Source: an uncultured Alistipes sp. (GTDB lineage: Bacteria; Bacteroidota; Bacteroidia; Bacteroidales; Rikenellaceae). Taken from it: a stretch of DNA of 20,772 nt. Positions within the stretch are counted from its first letter, which is position 1. Every line of letters begins with the position of its first letter. The stretch is taken from NCBI GenBank assembly GCA_904502075.1, contig CAJGDL010000011.1:1-20772 (forward strand), read 5' to 3'. This document shows, one piece after another, positions 1 through 7,636 of this stretch. The notes beneath the pieces were generated by a model. That model ran no database searches. It was not told the DNA's origin and saw nothing but the letters and a program-made list of their open reading frames with translations. Both the position numbers and the translations under genes were made by a program.

Positions 1-40
1 GGGGGGAGAATCGCGATGATTTTTCGATTTTAAGCGAGGA

Positions 41-121
41 AATTTTGTGCCAACGCAGATTGGGCCGGATGGGACATAGTTTTCTATTTCCCATTCGGCC
101 CAAGCCAGGCGGTGCAAAATT
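41..121 (+). other. Nested hairpin element (structured RNA or 3' UTR)
   Basis: Two nested inverted repeats. The inner arms TTGGGCCGGATGGG (60-73) and CCCATTCGGCCCAA (90-103) form 14 pairs with one G-U. The outer arms 41-51 and 111-121 form 11 pairs with two G-U wobbles. All three wobbles would be A-C mismatches on the other strand, so the fold favours plus-strand RNA. There is no U-run after it, so it is not a typical intrinsic terminator. It may be the 3' UTR of an upstream gene outside the window, or part of a small RNA. A second short hairpin, GCGGTG/CACCGC (109-127), overlaps the outer arm and could be an alternative fold. Confidence 0.5.
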
Positions 122-143
122 CACCGCATAAAATCAGAAAAAA

Positions 144-890
144 TTAGCAGTTCATGGCCCCACAGCAGTGGATCGTCTGCCCGCTGACATAGGACGAGAG
201 GTCGGAAGCCAGGAACAAGGCGACATTGGCCACATCCTCCGGCAGGCCACCGCGACGCAGAGGAATCTGCTTGTACCAGCCCTCCTTCACCTCGTCGGGG
301 AGTTTGTCGGTCATCTCCGTGATGATGAAACCGGGGGCGATGGCGTTGGCGCGAATACCGCGGGGGCCCATCTCCTTGGCGATCGACTTGGCCAGACCAA
401 TCATACCGGCCTTCGAGGCGGAGTAGTTGCACTGACCGGCATTGCCGCTCACACCCACTACCGACGACATGTTGATGATCGAACCCGACTTTTGGCGCGC
501 CATGATGGGGGTTACGGCGTGGATGAAGTTGAAGGCCGACTTGAGGTTTACGTTCAACACGGCATCCCACTGGGCCTCCGACATGCGCATCATCAGGCCG
601 TCCTTCGTGATACCGGCGTTGTTGACCAGGATGTCGATGCGGCCGAAGTCGGCAAGGATTTGATTGATGACCTCGTGGGTCTCGTCGAAGTTGGCAGCGT
701 TCGAGGCGTAGCCCTTGGTCTGTACGCCCAGCGCGGCGATCTCGGCCTCGGTGGCCTTGCCGTTCTCGTCGATTACCAAATCCGTAAAGGCCACATTGCA
801 ACCCTGCTCGGCAAATTTGAGGGCGATGGCCTTACCAATACCGCGGGCTGCTCCCGTTACGACAGCCACTTTTCCTTCCAAAAGTTTCAT
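144..890 (-). CDS. fabG: 3-oxoacyl-[acyl-carrier-protein] reductase FabG
   Basis: NADPH-dependent short-chain dehydrogenase that reduces 3-oxoacyl-ACP in type II fatty acid synthesis in the cytoplasm. The 248 residues match the family length. The Rossmann motif TGAARGIG is at residues 12-19, NNAG at 90-93, a candidate catalytic Asn at 115 (NVNLKS), catalytic Ser at 143 (NMSSVVG) and YSASK with Tyr156 and Lys160. The text between these (GITKDGLMMRM, RGIRANAIAPGFI) is typical of FabG rather than a generic SDR. The C-terminus ends in CCGAMNC, where many FabG proteins have an NGGMYM-like tail. It stands alone, divergent from the next gene, with a promoter-like motif about 120 bp upstream that leaves a long leader. 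The start is the ATG opening MKLLEGKVAVVTG. Confidence 0.93.
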   Translation of the reverse strand: MKLLEGKVAVVTGAARGIGKAIALKFAEQGCNVAFTDLVIDENGKATEAEIAALGVQTKGYASNAANFDETHEVINQILADFGRIDILVNNAGITKDGLMMRMSEAQWDAVLNVNLKSAFNFIHAVTPIMARQKSGSIINMSSVVGVSGNAGQCNYSASKAGMIGLAKSIAKEMGPRGIRANAIAPGFIITEMTDKLPDEVKEGWYKQIPLRRGGLPEDVANVALFLASDLSSYVSGQTIHCCGAMNC

Positions 891-1009
891 AATTTTTCAG
901 TTTTTGGTTGTTTTCACTTCGTTGTTCGCTTTCTCGGAGAGGTTCATCTCAGTAGTTTCTGCTGCTGAACATCAAAGGTTTGCAAAGGCGCAAAGAGCAA
1001 GCGATCGGA

Positions 1010-1017
1010 CAAAGATA
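1010..1017 (-). promoter_or_regulatory. Bacteroidota -7 promoter motif for fabG
   Basis: On the minus strand this reads TATCTTTG, a match to the TAnnTTTG -7 consensus of the Bacteroidota primary sigma factor. It lies about 120 bp before the fabG start, implying a leader of roughly 110 nt. No good -33 TTTG was found at the usual distance. Confidence 0.5.
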
Positions 1018-1062
1018 CAAAATTATCAGGAATTGGAAATAGTGAATCCCCAATTATTTTCG

Positions 1063-1070
1063 TATATTTG
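1063..1070 (+). promoter_or_regulatory. Bacteroidota -7 promoter motif for the PorV-like gene
   Basis: TATATTTG matches TAnnTTTG and lies 21 bp before the ATG at 1092, leaving a short leader. The -33 element is weak. It probably drives the barrel gene and the phosphatase after it. Confidence 0.55.
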
Positions 1071-1091
1071 CCTTCAAAATAGAAAACAGCC

Positions 1092-1967
1092 ATGAAAAGA
1101 CTCTTTTTGCTTTTGGTCCTGGTGGGCGGTTTTGCCCTCACGGCTCGGGCGCAGTATGGACTGCTGATTGTCAATCCCGAGGCCCGTTCGATGGCCATGG
1201 GTGGCGTAACAGCAACGACCATCTCCTCGTCGAATACGATATTCAACAACCCTTCGCTGGTGAGTTTCGCTAATTCGCCTTTCCAAATCTCGACCTCCTA
1301 CTCGGGGGCACGCTCGCGCGAGTTCTATTCCCTTTCGGCCTACTATCAGTTCCTGACCGGAGGGGCCATTCAGGCCGGTTGGCGCAGTTACCACTACAAT
1401 GGGTGCGATGAGATGTCGTTCGAGCTGGGTTATTCGCGCCCCATTGCCCGCCTCTTCTCGGTGGCAATCACGGGTCGCTACATCCACTGCACCGATCCCC
1501 TGGGGACCAAGATCAACGGATTGGCGGCCGATTTGAGTGCCTCGTGCCGCATCCCCTTTGGACAGTCGTCGCTCTTGGTGGGAGCCAAACTCAATAATTT
1601 GGGAGCCTACCTCTCGGGTTCGGATGATACGCTCTTGCCCATTCAACTGACGGGTGGCGTAGGCTTCAATTGGGTGATCAACGACTCGCACAGCCTGCTC
1701 TTTGCCGCCGATACGGACTATTGCTTCAATCCGAGCTATTCACGGGGAGCGCAAGTCGGTGTGGGTGTGGAGTATGAGTTCATGCAGCTTCTGCTATTTC
1801 GTGCCGGATACAACTACGGCCAAGAGGGGACGATCTACCCCTCCTACGGCTCGGTAGGTGCGGGTCTTCACTTCCTCTTTTTCCGCGTGGATTTCTCCTA
1901 CCTGATCGCCTCGAAAAATTCGATGATGCGCAATGTCTATACCGTCAACGTGGGGCTTAATTTCTAA
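1092..1967 (+). CDS. PorV/PorQ-like outer-membrane beta-barrel protein
   Basis: A 291-residue secreted protein with a signal peptide at residues 1-20 (basic start, leucine-rich core, ARA-Q cleavage). Just after it comes SMAMGGV (33-39) and then NNPSL, the N-terminal signature of the PorV/PorQ (UPF0164, FadL-like) barrels of Bacteroidota. The rest alternates short hydrophobic strands with turns and ends in aromatic Phe (VNVGLNF), as outer-membrane barrels do. PorV and PorQ act in type IX secretion. This protein is shorter than typical PorV (about 390 aa), and no other type IX gene is in the window, so a specific type IX role is not shown. The phosphatase gene follows 15 bp later. Confidence 0.72.
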   Translation: MKRLFLLLVLVGGFALTARAQYGLLIVNPEARSMAMGGVTATTISSSNTIFNNPSLVSFANSPFQISTSYSGARSREFYSLSAYYQFLTGGAIQAGWRSYHYNGCDEMSFELGYSRPIARLFSVAITGRYIHCTDPLGTKINGLAADLSASCRIPFGQSSLLVGAKLNNLGAYLSGSDDTLLPIQLTGGVGFNWVINDSHSLLFAADTDYCFNPSYSRGAQVGVGVEYEFMQLLLFRAGYNYGQEGTIYPSYGSVGAGLHFLFFRVDFSYLIASKNSMMRNVYTVNVGLNF

Positions 1968-1982
1968 ATTTGCGAGCAAACC

Positions 1983-2471
1983 ATGAAACAACGCATCCTT
2001 TTTGTCTGTTTGGGAAATATCTGTCGATCACCGGCAGCCGATGGTATCATGCACCGCTTGGTTGAAGAGGCGGGGCTCTCCGACTGTTATGAGATCGACT
2101 CGGCGGGTACCTATGCCGGCCATCGGGGTGAGTTGCCCGATCCGCGTATGCGACGGGCTGCCGAGCCGCGTGGTTACCACCTCACGCACCGTTCGCGTCC
2201 CGTCAGAGAGGAGGATTTCGAGGAGTTTGACCTCATCCTGGCGATGGACGACAATAATTACGAGGCGTTGCATCGCCTGGCCCCATCGCGCGAGGCGGCC
2301 GATCGTATCGAACGCATGGTGACCTTTACGCGTGAGGAGTTTCCCGATCGCTTCTATGTGCCCGATCCCTACTACGAGGGACGCGAAGGTTTTGAGTTGG
2401 TGTTGGATCTGTTGGAGTGTGGTTGTCGAAACCTGTTGGCCTATTTGGAGGATAAAAGGGCGAATGGCTGA
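1983..2471 (+). CDS. Low-molecular-weight protein-tyrosine phosphatase
   Basis: Cytoplasmic phosphatase of the arsenate-reductase-like LMW-PTP fold, 162 aa, the normal length. The P-loop CLGNICRS has nucleophile Cys9, Arg15 and Ser16. The general acid is Asp128 in VPDPYY, followed by a family-typical GREGFELVLDLLE helix. In other bacteria such enzymes dephosphorylate tyrosine kinases of capsule and exopolysaccharide export or other phosphotyrosine proteins. No cognate kinase is visible here. It sits 15 bp behind the PorV-like gene, so probably in the same transcript. A TAnnTTTG-like string (TAAATTTG, 1965-1972) overlaps the upstream stop codon but is only 10 bp from this ATG. Confidence 0.92.
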   Translation: MKQRILFVCLGNICRSPAADGIMHRLVEEAGLSDCYEIDSAGTYAGHRGELPDPRMRRAAEPRGYHLTHRSRPVREEDFEEFDLILAMDDNNYEALHRLAPSREAADRIERMVTFTREEFPDRFYVPDPYYEGREGFELVLDLLECGCRNLLAYLEDKRANG

Positions 2472-2536
2472 CCAAATGGGCGACTATTGTGCTAATTTGT
2501 GGGGTTGAAGGGAGAATAATTTTATAAAAATTATTG

Positions 2537-2544
2537 TACCTTTG
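2537..2544 (+). promoter_or_regulatory. Bacteroidota -7 promoter motif for the envelope operon
   Basis: TACCTTTG matches TAnnTTTG, 52 bp before the ATG at 2597, in an AT-rich gap after the phosphatase gene. It probably starts the three-gene transcript 2597-6126. The -33 box is not clear. Confidence 0.55.
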
Positions 2545-2596
2545 CCCCGACTTTTTTCGAGAAAATACCTCGGAAGATTAAATTAGACAGCGAGTG

Positions 2597-3106
2597 ATGA
2601 AAAAGATTTTTGTGTTAGGTTTCTTGTTGCTTGCCTCCCTTTCGATGCAGGCACAGGAGTTGAAGAAGGTGGAGAATTTGATGTTGGAGACCTTGAAGGG
2701 GGCCCCGGCCTCCTTGCCGATGTGGGGCGAGAAGAATCTCCTTATTTTTTATGTCGATCCCGACCATGCCAATCAGGATATGGACTTCGCCGATGAGATG
2801 GAGGAGAAGCACCTGGCTGCCGGTGAAAATATCTATGGCTTCGGTGTCATGAATCTAAAGGATGCTCCGTTGATTCCGAACTCATTGGCTTGTACGATTG
2901 CCAACAACCGCACCAAGAAGAATGGCGCTACGATTCTGGCCGATAAGGGGCGTATCCTCTCGACGGCCTGGGGATTGGGTGACTGTAACAACTACTTTGT
3001 CATGTTGCTGATCTCGAAAGAGGGCGAGTTGGTCTATATGCACAAGGGAAAGCATACGGAGGAGGATAAGAAGGAGTTTATCCGTGCCATTGCCCCCTAT
3101 CGTTAG
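2597..3106 (+). CDS. Secreted thioredoxin-fold protein, YtfJ-like
   Basis: A 169-aa protein with a clear signal peptide (MKKIFVLGFLLLASLSMQA, cut before Gln20). The mature part reads like a redoxin/YtfJ-type domain: a strand LLIFYVDPDHAN, a helix rich in acidic residues, then ILADKGRILSTAWGL and a strand pair FVMLLISKEGELVYMHKGK. No CxxC motif is present, so a classical disulfide role is not supported. E. coli YtfJ is a periplasmic protein of unknown function and similar size. The ATG at 2597 is preferred over the GTG directly before it (2594). The stop is 12 bp from the Omp85-like gene, which suggests co-transcription and an envelope role. The family call is from recall of pattern only. Confidence 0.6.
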   Translation: MKKIFVLGFLLLASLSMQAQELKKVENLMLETLKGAPASLPMWGEKNLLIFYVDPDHANQDMDFADEMEEKHLAAGENIYGFGVMNLKDAPLIPNSLACTIANNRTKKNGATILADKGRILSTAWGLGDCNNYFVMLLISKEGELVYMHKGKHTEEDKKEFIRAIAPYR

Positions 3107-3118
3107 TCAAGCGTTGTT

Positions 3119-4405
3119 ATGAAGAAATCTTTGTTGTTGCTTCTCTTTTTGGGGTTGGTTGGGCCGCTTTGGGCTCAACAAGATCGTCAGACCCTGGTGC
3201 GAGAGAGCGACACGCTTACCTATACTTATGTACCCCTGGAACCGATGGATTCGGAAATGCTTGAAGGGGTGGAGCCGGCCGATTCGACCGCGAAACCGGG
3301 ATTTCTGAAGCGCGTGGTGAACTACTTTGCCGAGGCCAATGTGGATCGTACCTTTGAGAAGAAACTCGACTTCACCTTTATCGGTGGCCCGAGTTATTCG
3401 AGCGATACGAAACTCTCGATTGGCGTCATGGGTGCGGGTCTCTACCGCACCGATCGCACCGACTCGCTCACTCCGCCCTCGGATGTTACCCTCTTTGGTT
3501 CGGCCTCGATCACCGGTTTTTATGTCTTGGGCATTCGTGGAAACACCCTCTTCAAACACGATAAAAACCGTCTGACCTACCGGGTCTCGTTTGCTTCGCG
3601 CCCGCTGGATTATTGGGGTGTCGGATACAACGACGGAGCCCATAAACCCCACATCGACTACACCGAAAAACTGACCCGTGTGGAGGCCACCTACCTCCAC
3701 TTGGTGGCCAAAGGGTTCTATGTAGGAGCCGATTTGCGCCTGCACTACATCAAGGGAAAGAACTTCGATCGCCATGTGCCCGAGGGAATGTCGCTCGAGC
3801 GGGACTACCTCTATGGCATGCGCCAGGAGTATCTCTCGACCGGCCTGGGGGTGGTGGCTCAGTACGACACGCGCGATTTTGCCCCCAATGCCTACAAGGG
3901 GGTCTATATCAAGGCCGGTGCCATGATCCTTCCCAAGGGGTTGGGTACGGTGAGCGAAACGCTCTGGAAGTTCGACTTTACGATTTCGGGCTATCAGCGC
4001 CTTTGGTCCAGTGGCGTGTTGGCCATGGAGGCCCACGGAGAGTTTAATAGCAAGGATACCCCGTGGCCTTTTATGGCGCGTATGGGAGGCGATTTTCGCA
4101 TGCGTAGTTACTACGAAGGTCGTTATACGGATCTGAATATGATCACGGCGCAGGTGGAGTTGCGTCAGCGCATCTGGCGACGCATCAGTTGTGCGGTGTG
4201 GGGCGGTGCCGGTACGGTCTTCTCGGGCATAGGCCCCTACGAGGATTCGTGGATGAACGAGCGTTCGTTCTCTTGGTCGCAGATTCTGCCCGAGGTGGGC
4301 CTTGGTCTGCGTTGGGAGTTTAAGAAGCGAGTAAACATCCGCTTCGATTTCGGCGTAGGTAAGGACTCGACCGGATTTATCGTACAGATTAACGAGGCAT
4401 TTTAG
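3119..4405 (+). CDS. POTRA-less BamA/TamA (Omp85) family outer-membrane protein
   Basis: A 428-aa secreted barrel. The signal peptide is residues 1-19 (LWA-QQ), followed by about 60 residues of low-structure linker and then a barrel region starting near FTFIGGPSYSSDTKLSIGV. The region GGDFRMRSYYEGRYTDLNM followed by a TAQVELRQRIWRR strand matches the conserved lid-loop and strand pattern of the bacterial surface antigen (D15) domain. The chain ends IVQINEAF with terminal Phe. BamA (about 800 aa) and TamA have several POTRA domains; there is no room for one here. POTRA-less Omp85 barrels are known in Bacteroidota but their cargo is not established. It is flanked by a thioredoxin-fold protein and a phosphoethanolamine transferase in one operon. 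Confidence 0.8.
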   Translation: MKKSLLLLLFLGLVGPLWAQQDRQTLVRESDTLTYTYVPLEPMDSEMLEGVEPADSTAKPGFLKRVVNYFAEANVDRTFEKKLDFTFIGGPSYSSDTKLSIGVMGAGLYRTDRTDSLTPPSDVTLFGSASITGFYVLGIRGNTLFKHDKNRLTYRVSFASRPLDYWGVGYNDGAHKPHIDYTEKLTRVEATYLHLVAKGFYVGADLRLHYIKGKNFDRHVPEGMSLERDYLYGMRQEYLSTGLGVVAQYDTRDFAPNAYKGVYIKAGAMILPKGLGTVSETLWKFDFTISGYQRLWSSGVLAMEAHGEFNSKDTPWPFMARMGGDFRMRSYYEGRYTDLNMITAQVELRQRIWRRISCAVWGGAGTVFSGIGPYEDSWMNERSFSWSQILPEVGLGLRWEFKKRVNIRFDFGVGKDSTGFIVQINEAF

Positions 4406-4425
4406 CCAATTAGGCGCAGGACACC

Positions 4426-6126
4426 ATGTTTCACGAACTCTATAAAAGATACTTCAACCGAAAGTTACCCAGCGCGTTGTTGGCCTATTTCTATATTGGG
4501 GTCATGATGCTGCCGAACTTGGTGTTGGCTATCACGGAGCCCTACAACCCTTGGTCGCGTGCTGTGGGGTTGATCCTTCCGTTGGGTTTCTACATGACTT
4601 GGAGTGTCTTGCTGCGCCGTTCGGGCATTACGATCTGGCTCTCGTTCCCCTTTATCTTTTTCGGGGCGTTTCAGTTGCCGCTCTTGTACCTGTTTGGCAA
4701 CTCGATCATCGCCACCGATATGTTTACCAACCTGCTGACGACCAACCCCTCGGAGGCGGGTGAGTTGTTGGGAAACATCTGGCCGGCCGTCTTGCTCGAT
4801 ATTCTGCTCTATGTGCCGATGCTTTGGATGGCCACGGTGGAGATTCGTCAGAAACGCCACATTCCGCTCATGGCGCGTCGTTGGATCGGTTACCCGGGAG
4901 CGGTGATCCTTGCTCTCGGTGTGATGATGATCGTTCCGGCCCGCAAACTCTCGGGCGATGAGTCGGTACTCAAGAACGATGTCTTTCCGATCAATGTGAT
5001 CTACAACTTGAAACTCTCCATTACGGAGCACCTGCGGATGTTGCACTACGAGCAGAGTTCCGAAGGCTTCTCCTACGAGGCCACGCGTGCCCAGGAGCCC
5101 GACGAACGAGAGATCTACCTCTATGTCATCGGGGAGGCTTCGCGTGCCGCCAATTGGCAGCTCTATGGCTACGAGTGTGAGACCACTCCCCGACTTGCAC
5201 AGATGGAGGATGTGGTGGTTTTCCACAACCTCCTCACGCAGAGCAATACGACCCACAAGAGTGTTCCGATGATGCTCTCCTCGATCGATACCCATCAGCA
5301 CGACGAACTCTTTTTGAGAAAGGGACTCCCTGCCCTCTTCAACGAGGTGGGATTCGAGACCTGGCTCATCTCGAACCAGGCTCCGCAGAAGGCGATGGTC
5401 GATAAATTGGTGGCCGATGCCGACTTCCTGTACTACGAAGAGAAGGAGCGCATGGATATGCGATTGTTGGAGAAGTTGCGTGAGGTGGTGGAGAGCTCTT
5501 CGGCCCAAAAACTGATGATCATTCTCCACACCTATGGCTCGCACTTCAGCTACTATCAGCGTTACAGTCGCGACTTTGCCCGCTTCACCCCCGAAGCCGA
5601 TGTGGCCATCTCACCGAAACAGAGCGAGGTAATCGGCAACACCTACGACAACTCGATCCTCTATACGGATTATTTCCTGGGGTCGGTGATCGACTACCTG
5701 CGTTCGCTCGAAGGGTGCTGTACGGCCATGCTCTATTGTTCGGATCACGGGGAGGATCTCTTCGACGACCGAAGAGGGCGTTTCCTTCACGCCTCGCCTA
5801 CGGTTACCTATTGGCAGTTGCATGTCGCTTCGCTGGCTTGGTTCTCGCCTCGCTATGAGGAGTTATTCCCCTGGAAAGCCGAGTCGGCTCGCGGCAATGT
5901 GATGGCTCCGGCCACTACCCACTCGCTCTTTCACACGATGGCCGATATTGCTTCGATTCGAAGTCCCTACCTGGATCGCGACGTGTCGCTCGTCTATCCG
6001 GCCTTCGATTTCGGCCGGCCGCGTTACTACCTGAGCGACCACAACAAGGCGGTACCCTACTCTTCGGTGGGGTTGAAGAAGCGCGACTTCGAGGAGTTCG
6101 AGAAGCGCGCTATTCAGGTGAAATAG
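4426..6126 (+). CDS. Phosphoethanolamine transferase (EptA/MCR-like, sulfatase fold)
   Basis: Inner-membrane enzyme that moves phosphoethanolamine from phosphatidylethanolamine to an envelope glycan, usually lipid A or core. The 566 residues start with about five hydrophobic segments (near 17-37, 45-62, 68-92, 118-137, 155-171), then a periplasmic alkaline-phosphatase-fold domain. Metal and catalytic residues fit EptA: Glu237 in VIGEASR, nucleophile Thr276 in SNTTHKSVPMML, His368 and His373 in HTYGSH, and Asp440-His441 in SDHGEDLF. The Glu-to-Thr spacing of 39 equals that recalled for MCR-1 (E246, T285). The exact acceptor cannot be read from sequence. It is the last gene of the operon, 20 bp after the Omp85-like gene, and ends at a strong terminator. 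Confidence 0.88.
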   Translation: MFHELYKRYFNRKLPSALLAYFYIGVMMLPNLVLAITEPYNPWSRAVGLILPLGFYMTWSVLLRRSGITIWLSFPFIFFGAFQLPLLYLFGNSIIATDMFTNLLTTNPSEAGELLGNIWPAVLLDILLYVPMLWMATVEIRQKRHIPLMARRWIGYPGAVILALGVMMIVPARKLSGDESVLKNDVFPINVIYNLKLSITEHLRMLHYEQSSEGFSYEATRAQEPDEREIYLYVIGEASRAANWQLYGYECETTPRLAQMEDVVVFHNLLTQSNTTHKSVPMMLSSIDTHQHDELFLRKGLPALFNEVGFETWLISNQAPQKAMVDKLVADADFLYYEEKERMDMRLLEKLREVVESSSAQKLMIILHTYGSHFSYYQRYSRDFARFTPEADVAISPKQSEVIGNTYDNSILYTDYFLGSVIDYLRSLEGCCTAMLYCSDHGEDLFDDRRGRFLHASPTVTYWQLHVASLAWFSPRYEELFPWKAESARGNVMAPATTHSLFHTMADIASIRSPYLDRDVSLVYPAFDFGRPRYYLSDHNKAVPYSSVGLKKRDFEEFEKRAIQVK

Positions 6127-6143
6127 TGCTCGGAACGGCAATA

Positions 6144-6175
6144 AAAAAACTCACCCGAAAAAGGTGAGTTTTTTT
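6144..6175. terminator. Bidirectional intrinsic terminator
   Basis: Inverted repeat AACTCACC / GGTGAGTT with loop CGAAAAA (6156-6162), flanked by an A-run on the left and a T-run on the right. It therefore works as a U-tailed hairpin on both strands. It sits between the convergent phosphoethanolamine transferase gene and the Hc1-like gene and serves both. Confidence 0.9.
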
Positions 6176-6190
6176 GTGAAAAGGCCAACC

Positions 6191-6364
6191 TTATTTGGAA
6201 GCCTCCACCGATACCTTGCGGAACTCCTTCATCAGCTTCGAGAGCTCGAGAGCAGCCTTGCGAGCGCGGGTGCCGGCAGCCTTGTTGTTCTTCGTTACCT
6301 GAGCCTCTGCATTTACTGCGAAGTTCGCGTACTCAGCCTGGATCTTTTCTACCAATTCTTTCAT
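6191..6364 (-). CDS. Histone H1-like (Hc1) small basic protein
   Basis: A 57-aa Lys/Ala-rich protein (MKELVEKIQAEYANF..., ending EFRKVSVEASK). It matches the small Hc1-like histone family common in Bacteroidota, named for similarity to chlamydial Hc1. It is thought to bind DNA or act as a nucleoid protein, but direct evidence in this phylum is limited. It is mostly helical, with a basic middle (KNNKAAGTRARKAALELSKLMK). The start is the ATG at 6362-6364; upstream in-frame codons give only an extra 11 residues that would lie across the leader. It has its own promoter-like motif and shares a terminator with the convergent operon, so it is monocistronic. Confidence 0.85.
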   Translation of the reverse strand: MKELVEKIQAEYANFAVNAEAQVTKNNKAAGTRARKAALELSKLMKEFRKVSVEASK

Positions 6365-6394
6365 AGTATTCAAAATTTTGAGGTTTAGTTTCTG

Positions 6395-6402
6395 CAAATA
6401 TA
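6395..6402 (-). promoter_or_regulatory. Bacteroidota -7 promoter motif for the Hc1-like gene
   Basis: On the minus strand this reads TATATTTG, a full match to TAnnTTTG, about 30 bp upstream of the ATG. It lies in very AT-rich sequence. Confidence 0.6.
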
Positions 6403-6466
6403 AATAAAAAAAAAGATCGAACGAGTTTTTTGCTCAAAAAATCTGTAATTTTTTCCTCCAAATCCC

Positions 6467-6474
6467 TATTTTTG
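6467..6474 (+). promoter_or_regulatory. Bacteroidota -7 promoter motif for the efflux operon
   Basis: TATTTTTG matches TAnnTTTG and lies 49 bp before the chosen ATG at 6524. No regulator gene is adjacent and no clear operator palindrome was seen in this short gap. Confidence 0.45.
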
Positions 6475-6523
6475 GGGGTGTTGGGTATGTTTTTTGCCTC
6501 TTTCGAGGACTAAAATTATACCT

Positions 6524-7627
6524 ATGCGCAGATTTTCTCCTTCGTGCTTGCTTCTTTTGCTCTTGCTCCTTGCGGCTTGCAAAAGTTCTAAAAAAGAGGC
6601 CCAATCCATGCCGATTCTTACGGTGCAAACAACTGTGGCGGGGCTTGATACGCTACCCGTCGAGCGCGAGTTTATTGGCAGCCTACAGGCCAACTATTCG
6701 GCCGTTATCAAACCGCGGGTCAATGCCTGGCTTGTGAAAAAACACTACCAAAATGGAGCCTCCGTGAAGCGTGGAGCCCCTCTCTTTACGCTCGATGCTT
6801 CGCCCTTTAGCACCTCTCGATTGGCTGCACAGGCTCAACTTGAGTCGGCGCGTGCCCAACTTCTCGAGGCTCGGAACAACTACGAACGAGCAGTGCCCTT
6901 GGCTCGCATCGAGGCCATCAGTCAAACGCAACTCGATCAGTATCGGGCGCAATACAGCGCAGCCGAGGCAGCGGTTAAGTCGGCAGAACAATCGTTGCGC
7001 TCGGCTCAACTTGAGGAGGGTTATACGCGCATCCTCTCCCCCATTGACGGCATTGTGGCCTCCTCGGAGGCACACGCCGGCGACTATGTAGGGCCCGGCA
7101 CGAAGTTTCAGGTGCTGACAACGATCTCGAATCTCGATACCCTTTCGGTGGATTTGGCCCTCCCGATGCGTGAATACCTGGCCCTTGGCGGAGGCAATCC
7201 GGAGGAAAACAGCGACTTTGTCCGAGAGATGCATCTCTATCTCTCCGATGGGTCGCTCTACCCCTATGCGGGTCGCTATGGCTATACGCATAAGGATGTC
7301 TCTTCGTCGGAGGGAACCTTGCTCTTTTCGGTCGATTTCCCCAATCCGGATCGTCTGCTCCGAGAGGGGCAGTTTGCGCGGGTGAAGGCCTTGTTGGGGG
7401 CTGGTGTTCCGCGGGTTTTGCTCCCCCAAAAGGCGGTTGTGCAGGCACAAGGGATCTGCTCGGTGTGGGTCGTCGCCTCCGACAGTACGGTGCGCTACCG
7501 CGAGGTGCAGGTGGGCGATACGCAGGGCGATGCGTGGTGCATCGAGTCGGGTCTGGAGCCGGGAGAACGTGTCTTGCTTACCGGCCTGCAGAAGGTGCGA
7601 AACGGGATGAAAATTCACTATAAATAG
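6524..7627 (+). CDS. RND efflux periplasmic adaptor (membrane fusion lipoprotein)
   Basis: AcrA/MexA-type adaptor that links the inner-membrane RND transporter to the outer-membrane channel. From the ATG at 6524 it is 367 aa. It is a lipoprotein: MRRFSPSC, an eight-leucine core, then lipobox LAAC with Cys19. The barrel-sandwich (lipoyl-like) halves are at about 61-91 (VIKPRVNAWLVKKHYQNGA...) and 168-192 (TRILSPIDGIVASSEAHAG). Between them is an alpha-hairpin (95-165) rich in Ala, Gln and Glu. Beta-barrel and membrane-proximal domains follow, ending in the typical LEPGERVLLTGLQKVRNGMKI. A TTG 30 bp upstream in frame would spoil the signal peptide. The transporter gene begins 9 bp later. Confidence 0.92.
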   Translation: MRRFSPSCLLLLLLLLAACKSSKKEAQSMPILTVQTTVAGLDTLPVEREFIGSLQANYSAVIKPRVNAWLVKKHYQNGASVKRGAPLFTLDASPFSTSRLAAQAQLESARAQLLEARNNYERAVPLARIEAISQTQLDQYRAQYSAAEAAVKSAEQSLRSAQLEEGYTRILSPIDGIVASSEAHAGDYVGPGTKFQVLTTISNLDTLSVDLALPMREYLALGGGNPEENSDFVREMHLYLSDGSLYPYAGRYGYTHKDVSSSEGTLLFSVDFPNPDRLLREGQFARVKALLGAGVPRVLLPQKAVVQAQGICSVWVVASDSTVRYREVQVGDTQGDAWCIESGLEPGERVLLTGLQKVRNGMKIHYK

Positions 7628-7636
7628 GACAAGACT

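Noticed and set aside
1965..1972. TAAATTTG as a separate promoter for the phosphatase gene
   Set aside because: It overlaps the stop codon of the upstream gene and lies only 10 bp before the ATG, so co-transcription is simpler.
3107..4036. A minus-strand open frame of about 309 codons opposite the Omp85-like gene
   Set aside because: Antisense shadow; composition not protein-like and no promoter.
4465..5544. A minus-strand open frame of about 359 codons opposite the phosphoethanolamine transferase gene
   Set aside because: Antisense shadow with no recognisable motif; the plus-strand gene has all catalytic residues.
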